Source: Candidatus Nomurabacteria bacterium (lineage in GTDB: Bacteria > Patescibacteria > Paceibacteria > UBA9973). From it: a stretch of DNA of 64,000 nt. Location of the stretch: NCBI GenBank assembly GCA_026396015.1, contig JAPLXP010000004.1, forward strand, positions 1 to 64,000, in the 5' to 3' direction. The notes beneath the pieces are model-generated. The model did not search any database. It saw only the letters and a list, made by a program, of their open reading frames with translations, and had not been told where the DNA came from. Shown here piece after piece: positions 17,363-26,640 of the stretch. Each line of letters starts with the position of its first letter. Position 1 is the first letter of the stretch. Position numbers and translations under genes: made by a program.

Positions 17363-19840
17363 CTAGACAACAATATTCACGAGTCTACCTTTTATGTAGA
17401 TAAAACGCTTTATTTCCCCGCTTGAAATCCAATTTTTAATTGATTCATTACCCAAGACCATCTCTTTTACTTTTTCTTCAGATTCTTCTGGGTTTATTTT
17501 AATTTCAGCGCGAACTTTGCCATTCACCTGGACAGCAATAGTAATACTATCTTCAATTATTTTTTTTGGATTATATTTTGGCCAACCAGAAACATGAATT
17601 GATTTCTTCTCCCCCATCTCATGCCATAGCTCCTCGGTAAAGTGTGGTGCAAAAGGTGCGAGAATCTGTAGGAACATTTTCAAATCACTAACAGATATAA
17701 ACTCGTGCTTTTCTGCCTCATTTACGAAGATCATCATAGAGGAAATAGCCGTATTGAAAGCAAAATTTTCTATATCTTCATTTACCTTTTTGATTGTCTT
17801 ATGTAAAACCTTCTCTAGCTCAGAATTAGTTTTTTTATCCTTAGATGACTTTGATGCCAATCGGTACACTCGCTCGATAAATCTACGTGAGCCAATAATA
17901 CTCTCTGTACTCCAAGGCAGACTCTGATCAAATGGACCCATGAACATCTCATATACACGCAGGGTATCTGCACCATATGTTTTTACTATTTCATCTGGAT
18001 TGATCACATTGCCCCAGCGCTTACTCATCTTGCGGTTATCAGATGCTAGAATCATACCCTGATTCTTCATCTTCTTGAATGGCTCCTCTGTCGCGGCTAT
18101 TCCGATATCCTTTAGGAATTTATGCCAGAAACGAGAATACAAAAGGTGCCCAGTAGCATGCTCTGCTCCACCGACATACATATCTACATTTTTCCAGTAA
18201 TTCATCTCTCCATCCCCCACTAGATTTTTACTATTCTTTGGATCCATATATCGTAGGAAGTACCAAGAAGAACCAGCCCATCCAGGCATAGTATTAGTCT
18301 CATAACCTTCTTTTACCCAAGCCTTCACTCCTGCGAGTGGCCCCTCTGCCTTTCCTGTAGGCTCATATGAAGTAACCTTTGGAAGTTCAAGTGGCAACTT
18401 TTTCACAGCTGATATGATCCCATTCTTATCTCTCTTCAATGGAATTGGTTCACCCCAGTATCTCTGACGTGCAAAAATAGCATCACGCATTTTATACTTT
18501 GTGACTATTTTTCCTCCAACAGCTTCTGTGATCTCATTTTTATCAACCAGAGGTTTATCAACAACAGGAAGATTATATTTAAGCGCAAATTGATTATCCC
18601 TCTCGTCATACATAGGCACTGCCATCACAGCACCGGTGCCATATGAAGACAATACATAATCAGCAACCCATACAGGAACTTCTTCGTTGTTAGCAGGATT
18701 GATAGCATATACACCTTCGAGAACTACTCCTGTTTTTTCTTTTGCTGCATTGTTTCGATCCTCTTCTGGTTTATTCTTTACATCGCTTATATACTTCTCT
18801 ACTTCTTTTTTGTTTTTTATTTGATCAGATAATTTTTCTATCAAATAACTCTCTGGAGCCAGCACTACATATGTCACACCAAAAAGAGTATCAGGACGAG
18901 TAGTGAATACTTTTATCTTTTCATCATTATTTTTTAATTTAAATTCAATCTCACTTCCTGCACTTTCCCCTATCCAATTCTTCTGAATCTCCTTTATATG
19001 ACTGGACCACTCAAGTGTCTCTAAGCCTTTAATCAGACGATCTGCATAAGCAGTAATACGCATAGACCATTGCCTGATAATCATTTTTTCGACAGGGAAA
19101 CCTCCGCGCTCGGAGACTTGCTTACCATCTTTGCCATCTACTATCTCATCATTGGCCAGCACTGTACCGAGACCTTCACACCAGTTCACCTCACTCTCAG
19201 CTTCGTAAGCTAGTCTGTAATTCATCAAAATTTCTTGCTTCTTTAGAGAATCAAAAGATTTCCACTCTTTTCCTGAAAAGATTATTTTACAAGTATGATA
19301 TGCATTTATTTTTGCATTGCCACTTTTTTCAAAAACTTTTATTAGATTATCTATGCTCTCTGCTTTATTTTTCTTTGTATCATAATATGAACTGAAAAGC
19401 TGAAGAAAAATCCATTGAGTCCATCGATAGTATTCTGGGTCTGTAGTATTTACCCGGCGAGACCAATCATATGAAAGACCTATGATTGAAAGCTGTTTTT
19501 CAAAAGTTTTTACATTTATATCTACAGCCTTTCTAGGATGAATCTTGTGTTCGATAGCATACTGCTCTGCAGGTAGACCAAAGGCATCATAACCCATAGG
19601 ATGAAGTACATTAAATCCTTGCATTCGCTTTACTCGAGCATATACATCACTACCGATATATCCACGTGGATGACCTACATGAAGACCAGCACCAGATGGA
19701 TATGGAAACATATCTAGAACATAAAAAGGTTTTAGTTTCTTTACCTTAGCTTTTTTTGAATCAAGAGTCTTGTATATATTGTTCTCATCCCAATCCTTCT
19801 GCCATTTCTTTTCAATTTTACTGTGATCGTATTCTTTCAT
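17363..19840 (-). CDS. leuS: leucyl-tRNA synthetase
   Basis: 825-residue class I synthetase. It has HVGH at residues 54-57 (PSGAGLHVGHPRGY), the CP1 editing domain with TTRPDTLFGVTY, the WYFLRYMDP block and the catalytic loop KMSKRWGN (the lysine-arginine variant of KMSKS). The C-terminal anticodon-binding and LeuRS-specific domains appear complete (E. coli 860). It is preceded by a small membrane-protein gene 38 nt away on the same strand. Confidence 0.97.
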   Translation of the reverse strand: MKEYDHSKIEKKWQKDWDENNIYKTLDSKKAKVKKLKPFYVLDMFPYPSGAGLHVGHPRGYIGSDVYARVKRMQGFNVLHPMGYDAFGLPAEQYAIEHKIHPRKAVDINVKTFEKQLSIIGLSYDWSRRVNTTDPEYYRWTQWIFLQLFSSYYDTKKNKAESIDNLIKVFEKSGNAKINAYHTCKIIFSGKEWKSFDSLKKQEILMNYRLAYEAESEVNWCEGLGTVLANDEIVDGKDGKQVSERGGFPVEKMIIRQWSMRITAYADRLIKGLETLEWSSHIKEIQKNWIGESAGSEIEFKLKNNDEKIKVFTTRPDTLFGVTYVVLAPESYLIEKLSDQIKNKKEVEKYISDVKNKPEEDRNNAAKEKTGVVLEGVYAINPANNEEVPVWVADYVLSSYGTGAVMAVPMYDERDNQFALKYNLPVVDKPLVDKNEITEAVGGKIVTKYKMRDAIFARQRYWGEPIPLKRDKNGIISAVKKLPLELPKVTSYEPTGKAEGPLAGVKAWVKEGYETNTMPGWAGSSWYFLRYMDPKNSKNLVGDGEMNYWKNVDMYVGGAEHATGHLLYSRFWHKFLKDIGIAATEEPFKKMKNQGMILASDNRKMSKRWGNVINPDEIVKTYGADTLRVYEMFMGPFDQSLPWSTESIIGSRRFIERVYRLASKSSKDKKTNSELEKVLHKTIKKVNEDIENFAFNTAISSMMIFVNEAEKHEFISVSDLKMFLQILAPFAPHFTEELWHEMGEKKSIHVSGWPKYNPKKIIEDSITIAVQVNGKVRAEIKINPEESEEKVKEMVLGNESIKNWISSGEIKRFIYIKGRLVNIVV

Positions 19841-19878
19841 ATTTCTTGTCCGCCTAAATGTTTAATCTTTTGGCGTGA

Positions 19879-20436
19879 TTATTTATTAAATCTTTTTATT
19901 GTAATCCAGATCAGCAGACACAATGCGAGTCCGAGAATGATGAGCTTTGCCCAAGTATCAGCATCTGACCAGTAGCGCATTGATGCGATCAATAGTGACA
20001 ATATTCCACTCCATGCAAAGGCGATAGATAGTAGAGATACGCCGATAAATGATGATAATACTAGCATGAGCACACCCACAATAACTAGTGTGATAAATAC
20101 ATTACGATTGTATACCTTCATCGCAGCATCGTAAACTTTTTGTTTTGTATAACCTTCAAAACAAGACCCTGTGATCTCAGTCTTACCCCTTTCAATCGGA
20201 GAGATACTCTCTGTCCATTGACCACCCACCATGACACATTTTTCTTTTGAAAGAATAGGCTCCACTATTTGAGGATTGATTGCATAAGTATCGTTTACTG
20301 GTTCATTGAAAATCAGTGATACTGCATAATTAAAAAATAAATTAGACACAATTACTATTGCGACGATAACTGCTATTTTAATAAAAGAGTGTGTTTTCTT
20401 ATCGCTATTTTGCTGTGAATTGTTTATATTTTCCAT
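19879..20436 (-). CDS. hypothetical membrane protein, 185 aa
   Basis: One N-terminal transmembrane helix (about residues 20-42) is followed by an extracytoplasmic segment with two cysteines (residues ~67-93, ...KEKCVMVGGQW...GSCFEGY). A cluster of three C-terminal helices follows (about 112-180). The two cysteines could form a disulfide outside the cell. The family was not recognised. It lies just upstream of leuS on the same strand. Confidence 0.65.
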   Translation of the reverse strand: MENINNSQQNSDKKTHSFIKIAVIVAIVIVSNLFFNYAVSLIFNEPVNDTYAINPQIVEPILSKEKCVMVGGQWTESISPIERGKTEITGSCFEGYTKQKVYDAAMKVYNRNVFITLVIVGVLMLVLSSFIGVSLLSIAFAWSGILSLLIASMRYWSDADTWAKLIILGLALCLLIWITIKRFNK

Positions 20437-20467
20437 ATATAAATTAGATTATAGCAAAAAAATGAGT

Positions 20468-20473
20468 TATAAT
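20468..20473 (+). promoter_or_regulatory. -10 box (TATAAT) of the DUF1003-like gene
   Basis: A perfect TATAAT hexamer ends 7 nt before the ATG at 20481, consistent with a leaderless transcript. Confidence 0.5.
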
Positions 20474-20480
20474 AAATACC

Positions 20481-21056
20481 ATGTTGCAACAAGTCAAAAA
20501 ACGTCAGATTGACGCAATTGAGCGCTTTGCTATAAAAGCGACACAGTCAATTGGATCCACTAATTCTATACTCGTACATACAGCACTATTCATGATGTCA
20601 TTCATGATGTATTTTATTGGTTTTGATTTGAACAACATATTGCTTGTACTAACGACTATCGTATCCCTCGAAGCAATATACCTTTCAATATTTATTCAAA
20701 TGAGTGTGAATAGACAAGCCAGAAAACTCCATGCCGTATCCAAAGATATCGAAGAGATTCAGGAAGACGTAGAGGAAATTCAGGAGGATGTGGAAGAGAT
20801 TCAGGAAGACGTGGATGAAATCGGTAAGGACGTCGAAGAGATTCAAGAAGATGTGGATGAAATTCAAAAAGATGTGGATGAGATTCAAGAAGACGTTGAC
20901 GAGATATCTGAAGATATAGAAGACCATACAGAAGAAGAAAAAACTAATGACGAAAAAATGTTATCTCAAATCGAAAAGACTCTCGGACTACTAATAACTG
21001 AGATTGCAGATCTAAAAAAGCAGCACTCTGAATTGATAAATAAAAAGAAAAAATAA
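20481..21056 (+). CDS. DUF1003-like membrane protein with heptad-repeat tail
   Basis: 191 residues. Two transmembrane helices (about residues 28-78) are followed by the VNRQARKL motif, which resembles DUF1003 proteins. Eight near-identical heptads of the type EEIQEDV/DEIQKDV then run from about residue 91 to 146. The tail should form a long, acidic parallel coiled coil. The repeats are also visible at DNA level as 21-bp units. Function unknown; a spacer or oligomerisation stalk is plausible. Confidence 0.75.
   Translation: MLQQVKKRQIDAIERFAIKATQSIGSTNSILVHTALFMMSFMMYFIGFDLNNILLVLTTIVSLEAIYLSIFIQMSVNRQARKLHAVSKDIEEIQEDVEEIQEDVEEIQEDVDEIGKDVEEIQEDVDEIQKDVDEIQEDVDEISEDIEDHTEEEKTNDEKMLSQIEKTLGLLITEIADLKKQHSELINKKKK
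20751..20918 (+). repeat. tandem 21-bp repeat, 8 units
   Basis: Eight in-frame units of the type GAAGAGATTCAGGAAGACGTA, each encoding one coiled-coil heptad. The units differ mostly at synonymous positions. Confidence 0.85.
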
Positions 21057-21084
21057 AACACCCTATGGGTGTTTTATTTTTTCT
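21050..21084. terminator. bidirectional terminator
   Basis: Perfect stem AAAATAAAACACCC / GGGTGTTTTATTTT between the convergent DUF1003-like gene and tsaC. Confidence 0.85.
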
Positions 21085-21644
21085 TTACCTTGTCTTAAAA
21101 TATCTATCTTGCCTTTTGATAAATCTACGAGAGTCGATGGATGCCCCTCTCTCGTGCCATAACATATATAAGTATCCACATTATCATCAAAATATTTCCT
21201 TGCCTCTTTCCTATTCCTAGCTGGTGGCAAACCCTGAGGATTTGCAGATGGAGCGATGATTGGCCCCAGCTTTTTAATCAAATCCAAAAGATGCTTATTC
21301 CTGCTGCCAATCATACGTACTGCCACTGTATTTGTTCCTCGATGTAGATATTCAAACTTTTTTAAATTACAAGGCAAAACAACACTGAGGACTGCTGGCC
21401 AATTGTTATCTAAAAACTCTTTCTGATTTTTATCCAATTTAATACCAAGAGCTATCAGGTCACCAAAGCTAGATACTAATAGTATACATGGCTTTTTCTC
21501 ATCTCTACCGCGGACAGAATACACATGCTCTACAGCTTTTTTATCCAGAGCCCTAGCCACAATACCATAAATAGTATCAGTAGGAATAACTGCGATTCCG
21601 CCATCCATCAAAACCTCTTCAACTTTTTTCCAATCAGATTTCAT
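21063..21644 (-). CDS. tsaC: threonylcarbamoyl-AMP synthase (Sua5/YrdC/TsaC)
   Basis: 193 residues from the chosen start MKSDWKKVEEVLMDGG. YrdC-fold motifs: PTDTIYGI, KKP, TVAVRM, PIIAPSANPQGLPPA and HPSTLVD. The enzyme makes threonylcarbamoyl-AMP from threonine, bicarbonate and ATP, the donor used by TsaD (encoded at 1959) for t6A37. A longer frame upstream lacks family similarity. An extended -10 box (TGTTATTGT) ends 6 nt before this ATG. Confidence 0.92.
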   Translation of the reverse strand: MKSDWKKVEEVLMDGGIAVIPTDTIYGIVARALDKKAVEHVYSVRGRDEKKPCILLVSSFGDLIALGIKLDKNQKEFLDNNWPAVLSVVLPCNLKKFEYLHRGTNTVAVRMIGSRNKHLLDLIKKLGPIIAPSANPQGLPPARNRKEARKYFDDNVDTYICYGTREGHPSTLVDLSKGKIDILRQGKEKIKHP

Positions 21645-21676
21645 AAACAGACAATAACACATATTTAGGTAAAATA

Positions 21677-21709
21677 AAAAGCGAGTATTCTGAGATACTC
21701 GCTTTTTTA
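21677..21709. terminator. terminator of the 138-codon gene
   Basis: GCGAGTAT-TCTGAG-ATACTCGC flanked by A and T runs, immediately after the stop at 21713 (minus strand). Confidence 0.75.
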
Positions 21710-21712
21710 AAT

Positions 21713-22129
21713 TTAATAACAATCACTGTGATCATTATTTGTTCTAAAATCTTTTTTTAATTTTGAAATATGAAAAGGCTTTTTTTCTGTTTTTATTATT
21801 TTTAAAACAGAGTCTTCTGGTCGTGAAGTAAAATCATGATCATCAAAAATTTTTTGATGATCAATAGTCTTTTGATTATCAATTTCTTGATAATTTACAG
21901 TAAAATCAACTGGCATATCACCCAGTTCATAATGAGTTGGATGTAGGTCACTCATTTGTTTGGTCGTATTATTTTCATCTACGACACTTTTTGATTGAAA
22001 TTTTTCCGGAAAATGTCCGTGAAAATTTTTTTCAAAAATTTCAAGTGGTAAATCATGTTTTGCCACATTTTTACCAAATTCCACTTCTTCAGTAGAAGTG
22101 GTAATTTTCAAGTTGTCATTGTTTTCCAT
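21713..22129 (-). CDS. hypothetical acidic/histidine-rich soluble protein
   Basis: 138 residues from MENNDNLK. Charged, low-hydrophobicity and probably disordered, with no membrane segment. Histidines are frequent (for example KNFHGHFPEKF and DHQKIFDDHDF). Family not recognised. It is preceded by a structured 5' region with a terminator hairpin at 22168-22207, which suggests premature-termination control. It is followed by a strong terminator, so it is monocistronic. Confidence 0.6.
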   Translation of the reverse strand: MENNDNLKITTSTEEVEFGKNVAKHDLPLEIFEKNFHGHFPEKFQSKSVVDENNTTKQMSDLHPTHYELGDMPVDFTVNYQEIDNQKTIDHQKIFDDHDFTSRPEDSVLKIIKTEKKPFHISKLKKDFRTNNDHSDCY

Positions 22130-22167
22130 GGTTTTTAGTTTTAAAGGTACAAAAATTAATGAGCAAA

Positions 22168-22207
22168 AAAAATGAGCTTCTAACACGATGTTAGAGAGCT
22201 CATTTTT
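22168..22207 (-). terminator. leader terminator upstream of the 138-codon gene
   Basis: Hairpin with arms AGCTCATTTTT/AAAAATGAGCT and TCTAACA/TGTTAGA and a very short loop. On the minus strand it is followed by a T-rich stretch, 39 nt before the ATG at 22129. It could also end ychF transcripts. Confidence 0.75.
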
Positions 22208-22219
22208 TTGTTTTTTAGT

Positions 22220-22299
22220 AGTTTAAAAAAACACAAAAATTAACCCTCTAACTGATAATCCAGCAGGTTAATATAAATGACGTTTATATTTTTTAAACT
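22220..22299 (-). ncRNA. structured leader / candidate riboswitch or attenuator
   Basis: A closing stem of AGTTTAAAAAA (22220-22230) with TTTTTTAAACT (22289-22299) encloses two hairpins, TTAACC/GGTTAA and ATATAAA/TTTATAT. In the minus-strand transcript GTTAGAG (22252-22246) can pair with CTCTAAC (22196-22190) of the downstream terminator arm. That pairing gives an antiterminator alternative. It does not match a riboswitch class I recognise. Confidence 0.45.
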
Positions 22300-22346
22300 T
22301 TGTCTCATATTTTATAATATATCAAAAAATAATTTTAATTGCAAGA

Positions 22347-23456
22347 CTACACCTTAAACTCCATGACATCCCCATCTTTTACTATATATTCCTTGCCTTC
22401 TGTTCGAACTTTACCTTTTGCACGAGCATCACCGTAACTACCTGCTGCTAGCAAATCATTCCAGAATACCACCTCTGCACGTATAAATCTATCTTTAAAA
22501 TCTGTATGTATAGCCATACCAGCTACTGGTGCTGTAGATCCTGTCTTAATAGTCCATGCACGAGTCTCTTCTACTCCTGTAGTAAAATACGTATCGAGCC
22601 CTAGTAGCTTGTAGCATCCACCAATCAGATCATTGATACCATCATGCTCGCCGCCGAGTTCACGGCGGAATATCTCTTTTTCTTCGCCTTCAAAATCTTT
22701 CAACTCATCTTCAATCTTTGCATCAATCAGAATAAATTGTGACCCCCCGGCGACAATCTCATTGGTCATCTCTTTAAAATATTCCGGCTTCTCTTCATCC
22801 AGATTCACCACACCTGCTTTTTTATTTAGTCCATAGATCATAGGCTTGCTGGTGAGCAAATTTAAACTTTTTATTTTTTTGAATTCTTCTTCTGTGTACT
22901 CCAAGCTATTTGCGAGCTTACCTGCTTCTAATACTTTTTCTACTCGGCGCAAAATATCATCCTCCATTACAGCTTCTTTGTCGCCTTTCTTTACATCTTT
23001 TTGAAGATTGCTGAGTCTCTTTGTGACAGTTTCGAAGTCAGCGAGAATCAACTCTAGATTGATCACTGCAATATCTCTCATCGGATCGACATTGCCATAG
23101 ACATGGGCAATTTCTTTATCTCCACCAGATAATGGGAATAGGCGTACCATATGGAGTATGGCATCAGTCTCACGAATGTTTGCTAGGAATTTATTACCCA
23201 AACCTTCACCTTTACTTGCACCCTCTACTAGGCCTGCGATATCTACAAATTCTACGACAGCTGGGATAGTACGATTTGTCTTTGAAAAATCAGCTAGCTT
23301 ATACAGGCGATCATCAGGTACAGGAACTACACCCACAGATGGGTCAATAGTACAGAAAGGATAATTTTCTGCTGGTACACTCTTTTTAGTCAGAGCGTTG
23401 AATAATGTTGATTTTCCTACGTTTGGTAGACCTACAATTCCTATAGATAGTGACAT
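22347..23456 (-). CDS. ychF: redox-regulated ATPase/GTPase YchF
   Basis: 369-residue Obg-family P-loop protein. G1 is GLPNVGKST, switch II lies in DIAGLVEGASKGEGLGN, NKKAG lies at the NKxE position (the feature that gives ATP preference in YchF/OLA1), and the C-terminal TGS/YchF domain ends ...VKDGDVMEFKV. The length is close to that of E. coli YchF (363). Monocistronic; the start is supported by a -10 box 6 nt upstream. Confidence 0.96.
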   Translation of the reverse strand: MSLSIGIVGLPNVGKSTLFNALTKKSVPAENYPFCTIDPSVGVVPVPDDRLYKLADFSKTNRTIPAVVEFVDIAGLVEGASKGEGLGNKFLANIRETDAILHMVRLFPLSGGDKEIAHVYGNVDPMRDIAVINLELILADFETVTKRLSNLQKDVKKGDKEAVMEDDILRRVEKVLEAGKLANSLEYTEEEFKKIKSLNLLTSKPMIYGLNKKAGVVNLDEEKPEYFKEMTNEIVAGGSQFILIDAKIEDELKDFEGEEKEIFRRELGGEHDGINDLIGGCYKLLGLDTYFTTGVEETRAWTIKTGSTAPVAGMAIHTDFKDRFIRAEVVFWNDLLAAGSYGDARAKGKVRTEGKEYIVKDGDVMEFKV

Positions 23457-23462
23457 GGAGAT

Positions 23463-23471
23463 AATATAACA
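23463..23471 (-). promoter_or_regulatory. extended -10 promoter of ychF (leaderless)
   Basis: TGTTATATT on the minus strand ends 6 nt before the ychF ATG at 23456. Confidence 0.55.
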
Positions 23472-23479
23472 GAAATAAA

Positions 23480-26032
23480 TTATTTCACCAATTTTTTAAT
23501 CTTTGCGCGAGTTTGTGGACCAAATATACCTGTAGCAGGCAGGCCATTTTTACCCTGCCATTCTTTTAATGCAGCCTTAGTTAAATTACCAAAACTACTT
23601 GTCGCTCCATTTGATCTAAGTTCTTTTGCTTTTGGACCTTTAGCTTGTGATATTAAAAATTCTTGTAAAGTCTTTACGCTATCACCCACTACACCAGTTT
23701 CCAGAGTAATATTTATTTTCCTAATAGAAACAACAACCAAGTTAGAAAAATGTGCTAATTCTGTATTTGTGGGGTTATTAAAAGGTAATGAATTATTTAC
23801 TAAAGACACTTTGATTTCTTTTTTATTATTTATATTTTCAGTAAACGAAGAGACAACAGAGGCGGCTACATGCATAACTGGTGCAAAATTTGGATGACCG
23901 CTACTAACTACAGGGATGACTGGTGGTGATACAAACAAGCTCGGATCAATAATATAGGCAAAAGTAGCTGTGGAAGAATTATTCAAAATATCACAAGCAC
24001 GGACATATATAGTCCCCGTAGTAGACACTGTTATTGCATTTGAATAAAGATTACCACTACTACAATCAGTAGGGATACCGGTTGTAGAATAACGAATTGA
24101 ATCAGAGCCAACAGCTGTGATTAAAACGCTTCTCTCTGTTGGATATGAACCCGCCACAGGATTTGCTATTGGTATTTCAGGTGGGGTCGTGTCTATGACA
24201 TAAACAAAAGACGCAGTAGATGAATTTCCAGCTGTATCACAAGCTCTGACATATACAGTCTCTGAAATTGAAACAGAAATTGCTCCTGTATATAGAGTTC
24301 CACTACTACAATCTGTTGGTGTATTTGAAATTGAGTATTTTATCAAATCACTCCCCGTAGCAGATAAAATTACAGATTGAGTAGAGTTATATAGTCCAGC
24401 AACTGGTGATACGACAGGTGTTGATGGTGGTGTAGTATCAATAGTGTAAGTAAATGAAGTCGTCGATGAATTGCCTGCTAGATCACAAGCACGGACATAT
24501 ATAGTCTGTGAACTTGATACTGAAATATTTGTTGAGTATAAAGTTCCAGATGAACAGTCTGCTGGAGCACCAGATGTAGAGTATCTAATTGAATCAGAAC
24601 CAGATTCACATGCGAGTGTGTAGATAGTCTGTGAAGTAGATACAGATATTGCTCCTGTGTATAGAGTGCCACTACTACAATTTGCTGGTGTACCAGATGT
24701 TGAGTATCGAATTGAATCTGAGCCGGTAGCAGAGAGTGATACTGATTGAGTAGAGTTGTAAAGTCCGGCAACGGGATTTGACACAGGAATACTAGGTGGC
24801 ACAGTATCGATAGTATATACAAAACTTGCAGTACTTGAATTCCCAGCTAGATCACAAGCACGTACATATATTGTTTGTGTTGTGGATACAGATATAGCAG
24901 TTGAATACAAATTATCTGAAACACAAGATGCTGGTATACCAGACGTAGAATATCGAATTGAATCCGAGCCAGATGCAGATAAAGTAATAGACTGAGTACT
25001 ATTGTATAAACCTGCAGGAATAGATACTGTCGGTGTTGATGGTGGTGTAGTATCAATAGTATAAGTAAATGAAGTCGTAGATGAGTTCCCTGCTAAATCA
25101 CAAGCTCTGACATAAATAGTCTGTGTTGTTGATACTGAGATTGATGTTGAATACAAAGTTCCAGATGAACAGTCCGATGGAGTACTAGATGTAGAGTAGC
25201 GGATTGAATCACTTCCACTTGCTGAGAGAGTCACTGATTGAGTTGAATTAAATAGTCCGGAATCAGGTAGAGCAGTAGCACTCGATGGTGCAATAGTATC
25301 GATAGTGTATGCAAATGAAGCAGTGGATGAATTCCCAGCTAAGTCACAAGCACGTACATAGATTGTCTGTGAACTTGATACTGAGATATTTGTTGAATAC
25401 AAAGTTCCACTTGAACAATCAGCTGGTGTACTAGATGTAGAGTAGCGAATTGAATCTGAACCGATAGCCGACAAAGATACAGATTGCGTTGAATTAAATA
25501 ATCCAGCACCTGGAGAAGCTACAGGTGTAGACGGCGGCACAGTATCAATGGTGTATGTAAATGAAGCAGTGGATGAATTCCCCGCTAGATCACAAGCGCG
25601 AACATTTATAGTATGACTAATAGAGATTGAAATATTGGTTGAGTATAAAGTTCCACTTGAACAATCTGCGACAGCAGAATCTAGAGCATAGCGAATCAAA
25701 TCAGAGCCGAGAGCAGAGAGTGATACTGATTGAGTTGAATTAAATAATCCAGCAGTGGGTGTTGCCACAGGAGTACTCGGCGGCACAGTATCGATAGTAT
25801 ATGCAAAACTTGTGGTACTTGAATTACCAGCTAGGTCACATGCACGCACATATATTGTGGATGTTGTTGATACTGAGATTGATGTTGAATACAAAGTTCC
25901 AGATGAACAGTCCGCTGGAATGCCAGATGTTGAGTAGCGGATTGAATCACTTCCACTTGCTGAGAGAGTCACTGATTGAGTTGCATTGTAAAGTCCTGCC
26001 GAGGGTGTTGCCACAGGAGTACTCGGCGGCAC
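23480..26032 (-). CDS. C-terminal part of giant repeat surface protein with peptidoglycan-binding end
   Basis: 850 residues in frame. About nine repeats of 82 residues each carry a PPSTPVAxPxAGLYNSTQSV strand, SGSDSIRYSTSG, CSSGTLY and a YVRACDLAGNSST end. The pattern is like chitobiase/beta-hexosaminidase C-terminal (CHB_HEX_C) or Ig-like extracellular repeats. Two cysteines per repeat could form a disulfide. The last ~75 residues form a peptidoglycan-binding domain (GDSVKTLQEFL...FGNLTKAALKEWQ...GIFGPQTRAKI). One repeat is collapsed near residue 480 (TLACESGSDSIRY). It lacks its own N-terminus and continues the frame-broken pieces upstream. Confidence 0.8.
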   Translation of the reverse strand: MPPSTPVATPSAGLYNATQSVTLSASGSDSIRYSTSGIPADCSSGTLYSTSISVSTTSTIYVRACDLAGNSSTTSFAYTIDTVPPSTPVATPTAGLFNSTQSVSLSALGSDLIRYALDSAVADCSSGTLYSTNISISISHTINVRACDLAGNSSTASFTYTIDTVPPSTPVASPGAGLFNSTQSVSLSAIGSDSIRYSTSSTPADCSSGTLYSTNISVSSSQTIYVRACDLAGNSSTASFAYTIDTIAPSSATALPDSGLFNSTQSVTLSASGSDSIRYSTSSTPSDCSSGTLYSTSISVSTTQTIYVRACDLAGNSSTTSFTYTIDTTPPSTPTVSIPAGLYNSTQSITLSASGSDSIRYSTSGIPASCVSDNLYSTAISVSTTQTIYVRACDLAGNSSTASFVYTIDTVPPSIPVSNPVAGLYNSTQSVSLSATGSDSIRYSTSGTPANCSSGTLYTGAISVSTSQTIYTLACESGSDSIRYSTSGAPADCSSGTLYSTNISVSSSQTIYVRACDLAGNSSTTSFTYTIDTTPPSTPVVSPVAGLYNSTQSVILSATGSDLIKYSISNTPTDCSSGTLYTGAISVSISETVYVRACDTAGNSSTASFVYVIDTTPPEIPIANPVAGSYPTERSVLITAVGSDSIRYSTTGIPTDCSSGNLYSNAITVSTTGTIYVRACDILNNSSTATFAYIIDPSLFVSPPVIPVVSSGHPNFAPVMHVAASVVSSFTENINNKKEIKVSLVNNSLPFNNPTNTELAHFSNLVVVSIRKINITLETGVVGDSVKTLQEFLISQAKGPKAKELRSNGATSSFGNLTKAALKEWQGKNGLPATGIFGPQTRAKIKKLVK

Positions 26033-26640
26033 AGTATCAATAGTGTATGAAAATGAAGCTGTGGATGAATTGCCTGCTAGATCACAAGCACGGACATATA
26101 TAGTCTGTGAACTTGATACTGAAATATTTGTTGAGTATAAAGTTCCAGATGAACAGTCTGCTGGAGCACCAGATGTAGAGTATCTAATTGAATCAGAACC
26201 AGATAGCTAGGTCACATGCGAGTGTGTAGATAGTCTGTGAAGTAGATACAGATATTGCTCCTGTGTATAGAGTGCCACTACTACAATTTGCTGGTGTACC
26301 AGATGTAGAGTATCGAATTGAATCTGAACCTGAAGCAGATAATGTGATTGATTGAGTTGAATTGTAATATCCAGCTATAGGACTAGCCACAGCCGCAGAT
26401 GGTGGAGTCGTATCTATTGTATAAGCAAAAGAGGCAATCGTAGAATTATTTGAAATATCACAAGCACGTACATATATTGTTTGTGAACTTGATACAGATA
26501 TTGCACCATTATATAGCGTACCACTACTACAATCTGCAGGATAACCACTATTTATTGAATACCGAATAAAACTACTACCAGTGGCAGATAATGACACAGA
26601 TTGAGTTCCATTATAAATACCAGCAGGTACGGACGATACT
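23700..26640 (-). repeat. tandem 246-bp coding repeats
   Basis: Successive copies of a 246-bp unit; for example CGGCGGCAC motifs lie exactly 246 bp apart at 25533 and 25779. About 12 units are recognisable across the frameshift, and some (24.48-24.70 and 26.09-26.32 kb) are nearly identical over about 200 bp. This points to recent duplication or gene conversion. Confidence 0.85.

Noticed and set aside
24478..24822. Open frames in alternative frames across the surface-protein repeats
   Set aside because: They are rich in Leu, Gln, Tyr and His as expected from out-of-frame reading of the repeats, and they lie wholly inside the coding repeats.
23700..26640. A long repeat array that might suggest CRISPR
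   Set aside because: The 246-bp units are coding, in frame, contiguous without spacers, and translate to 82-residue surface repeats.
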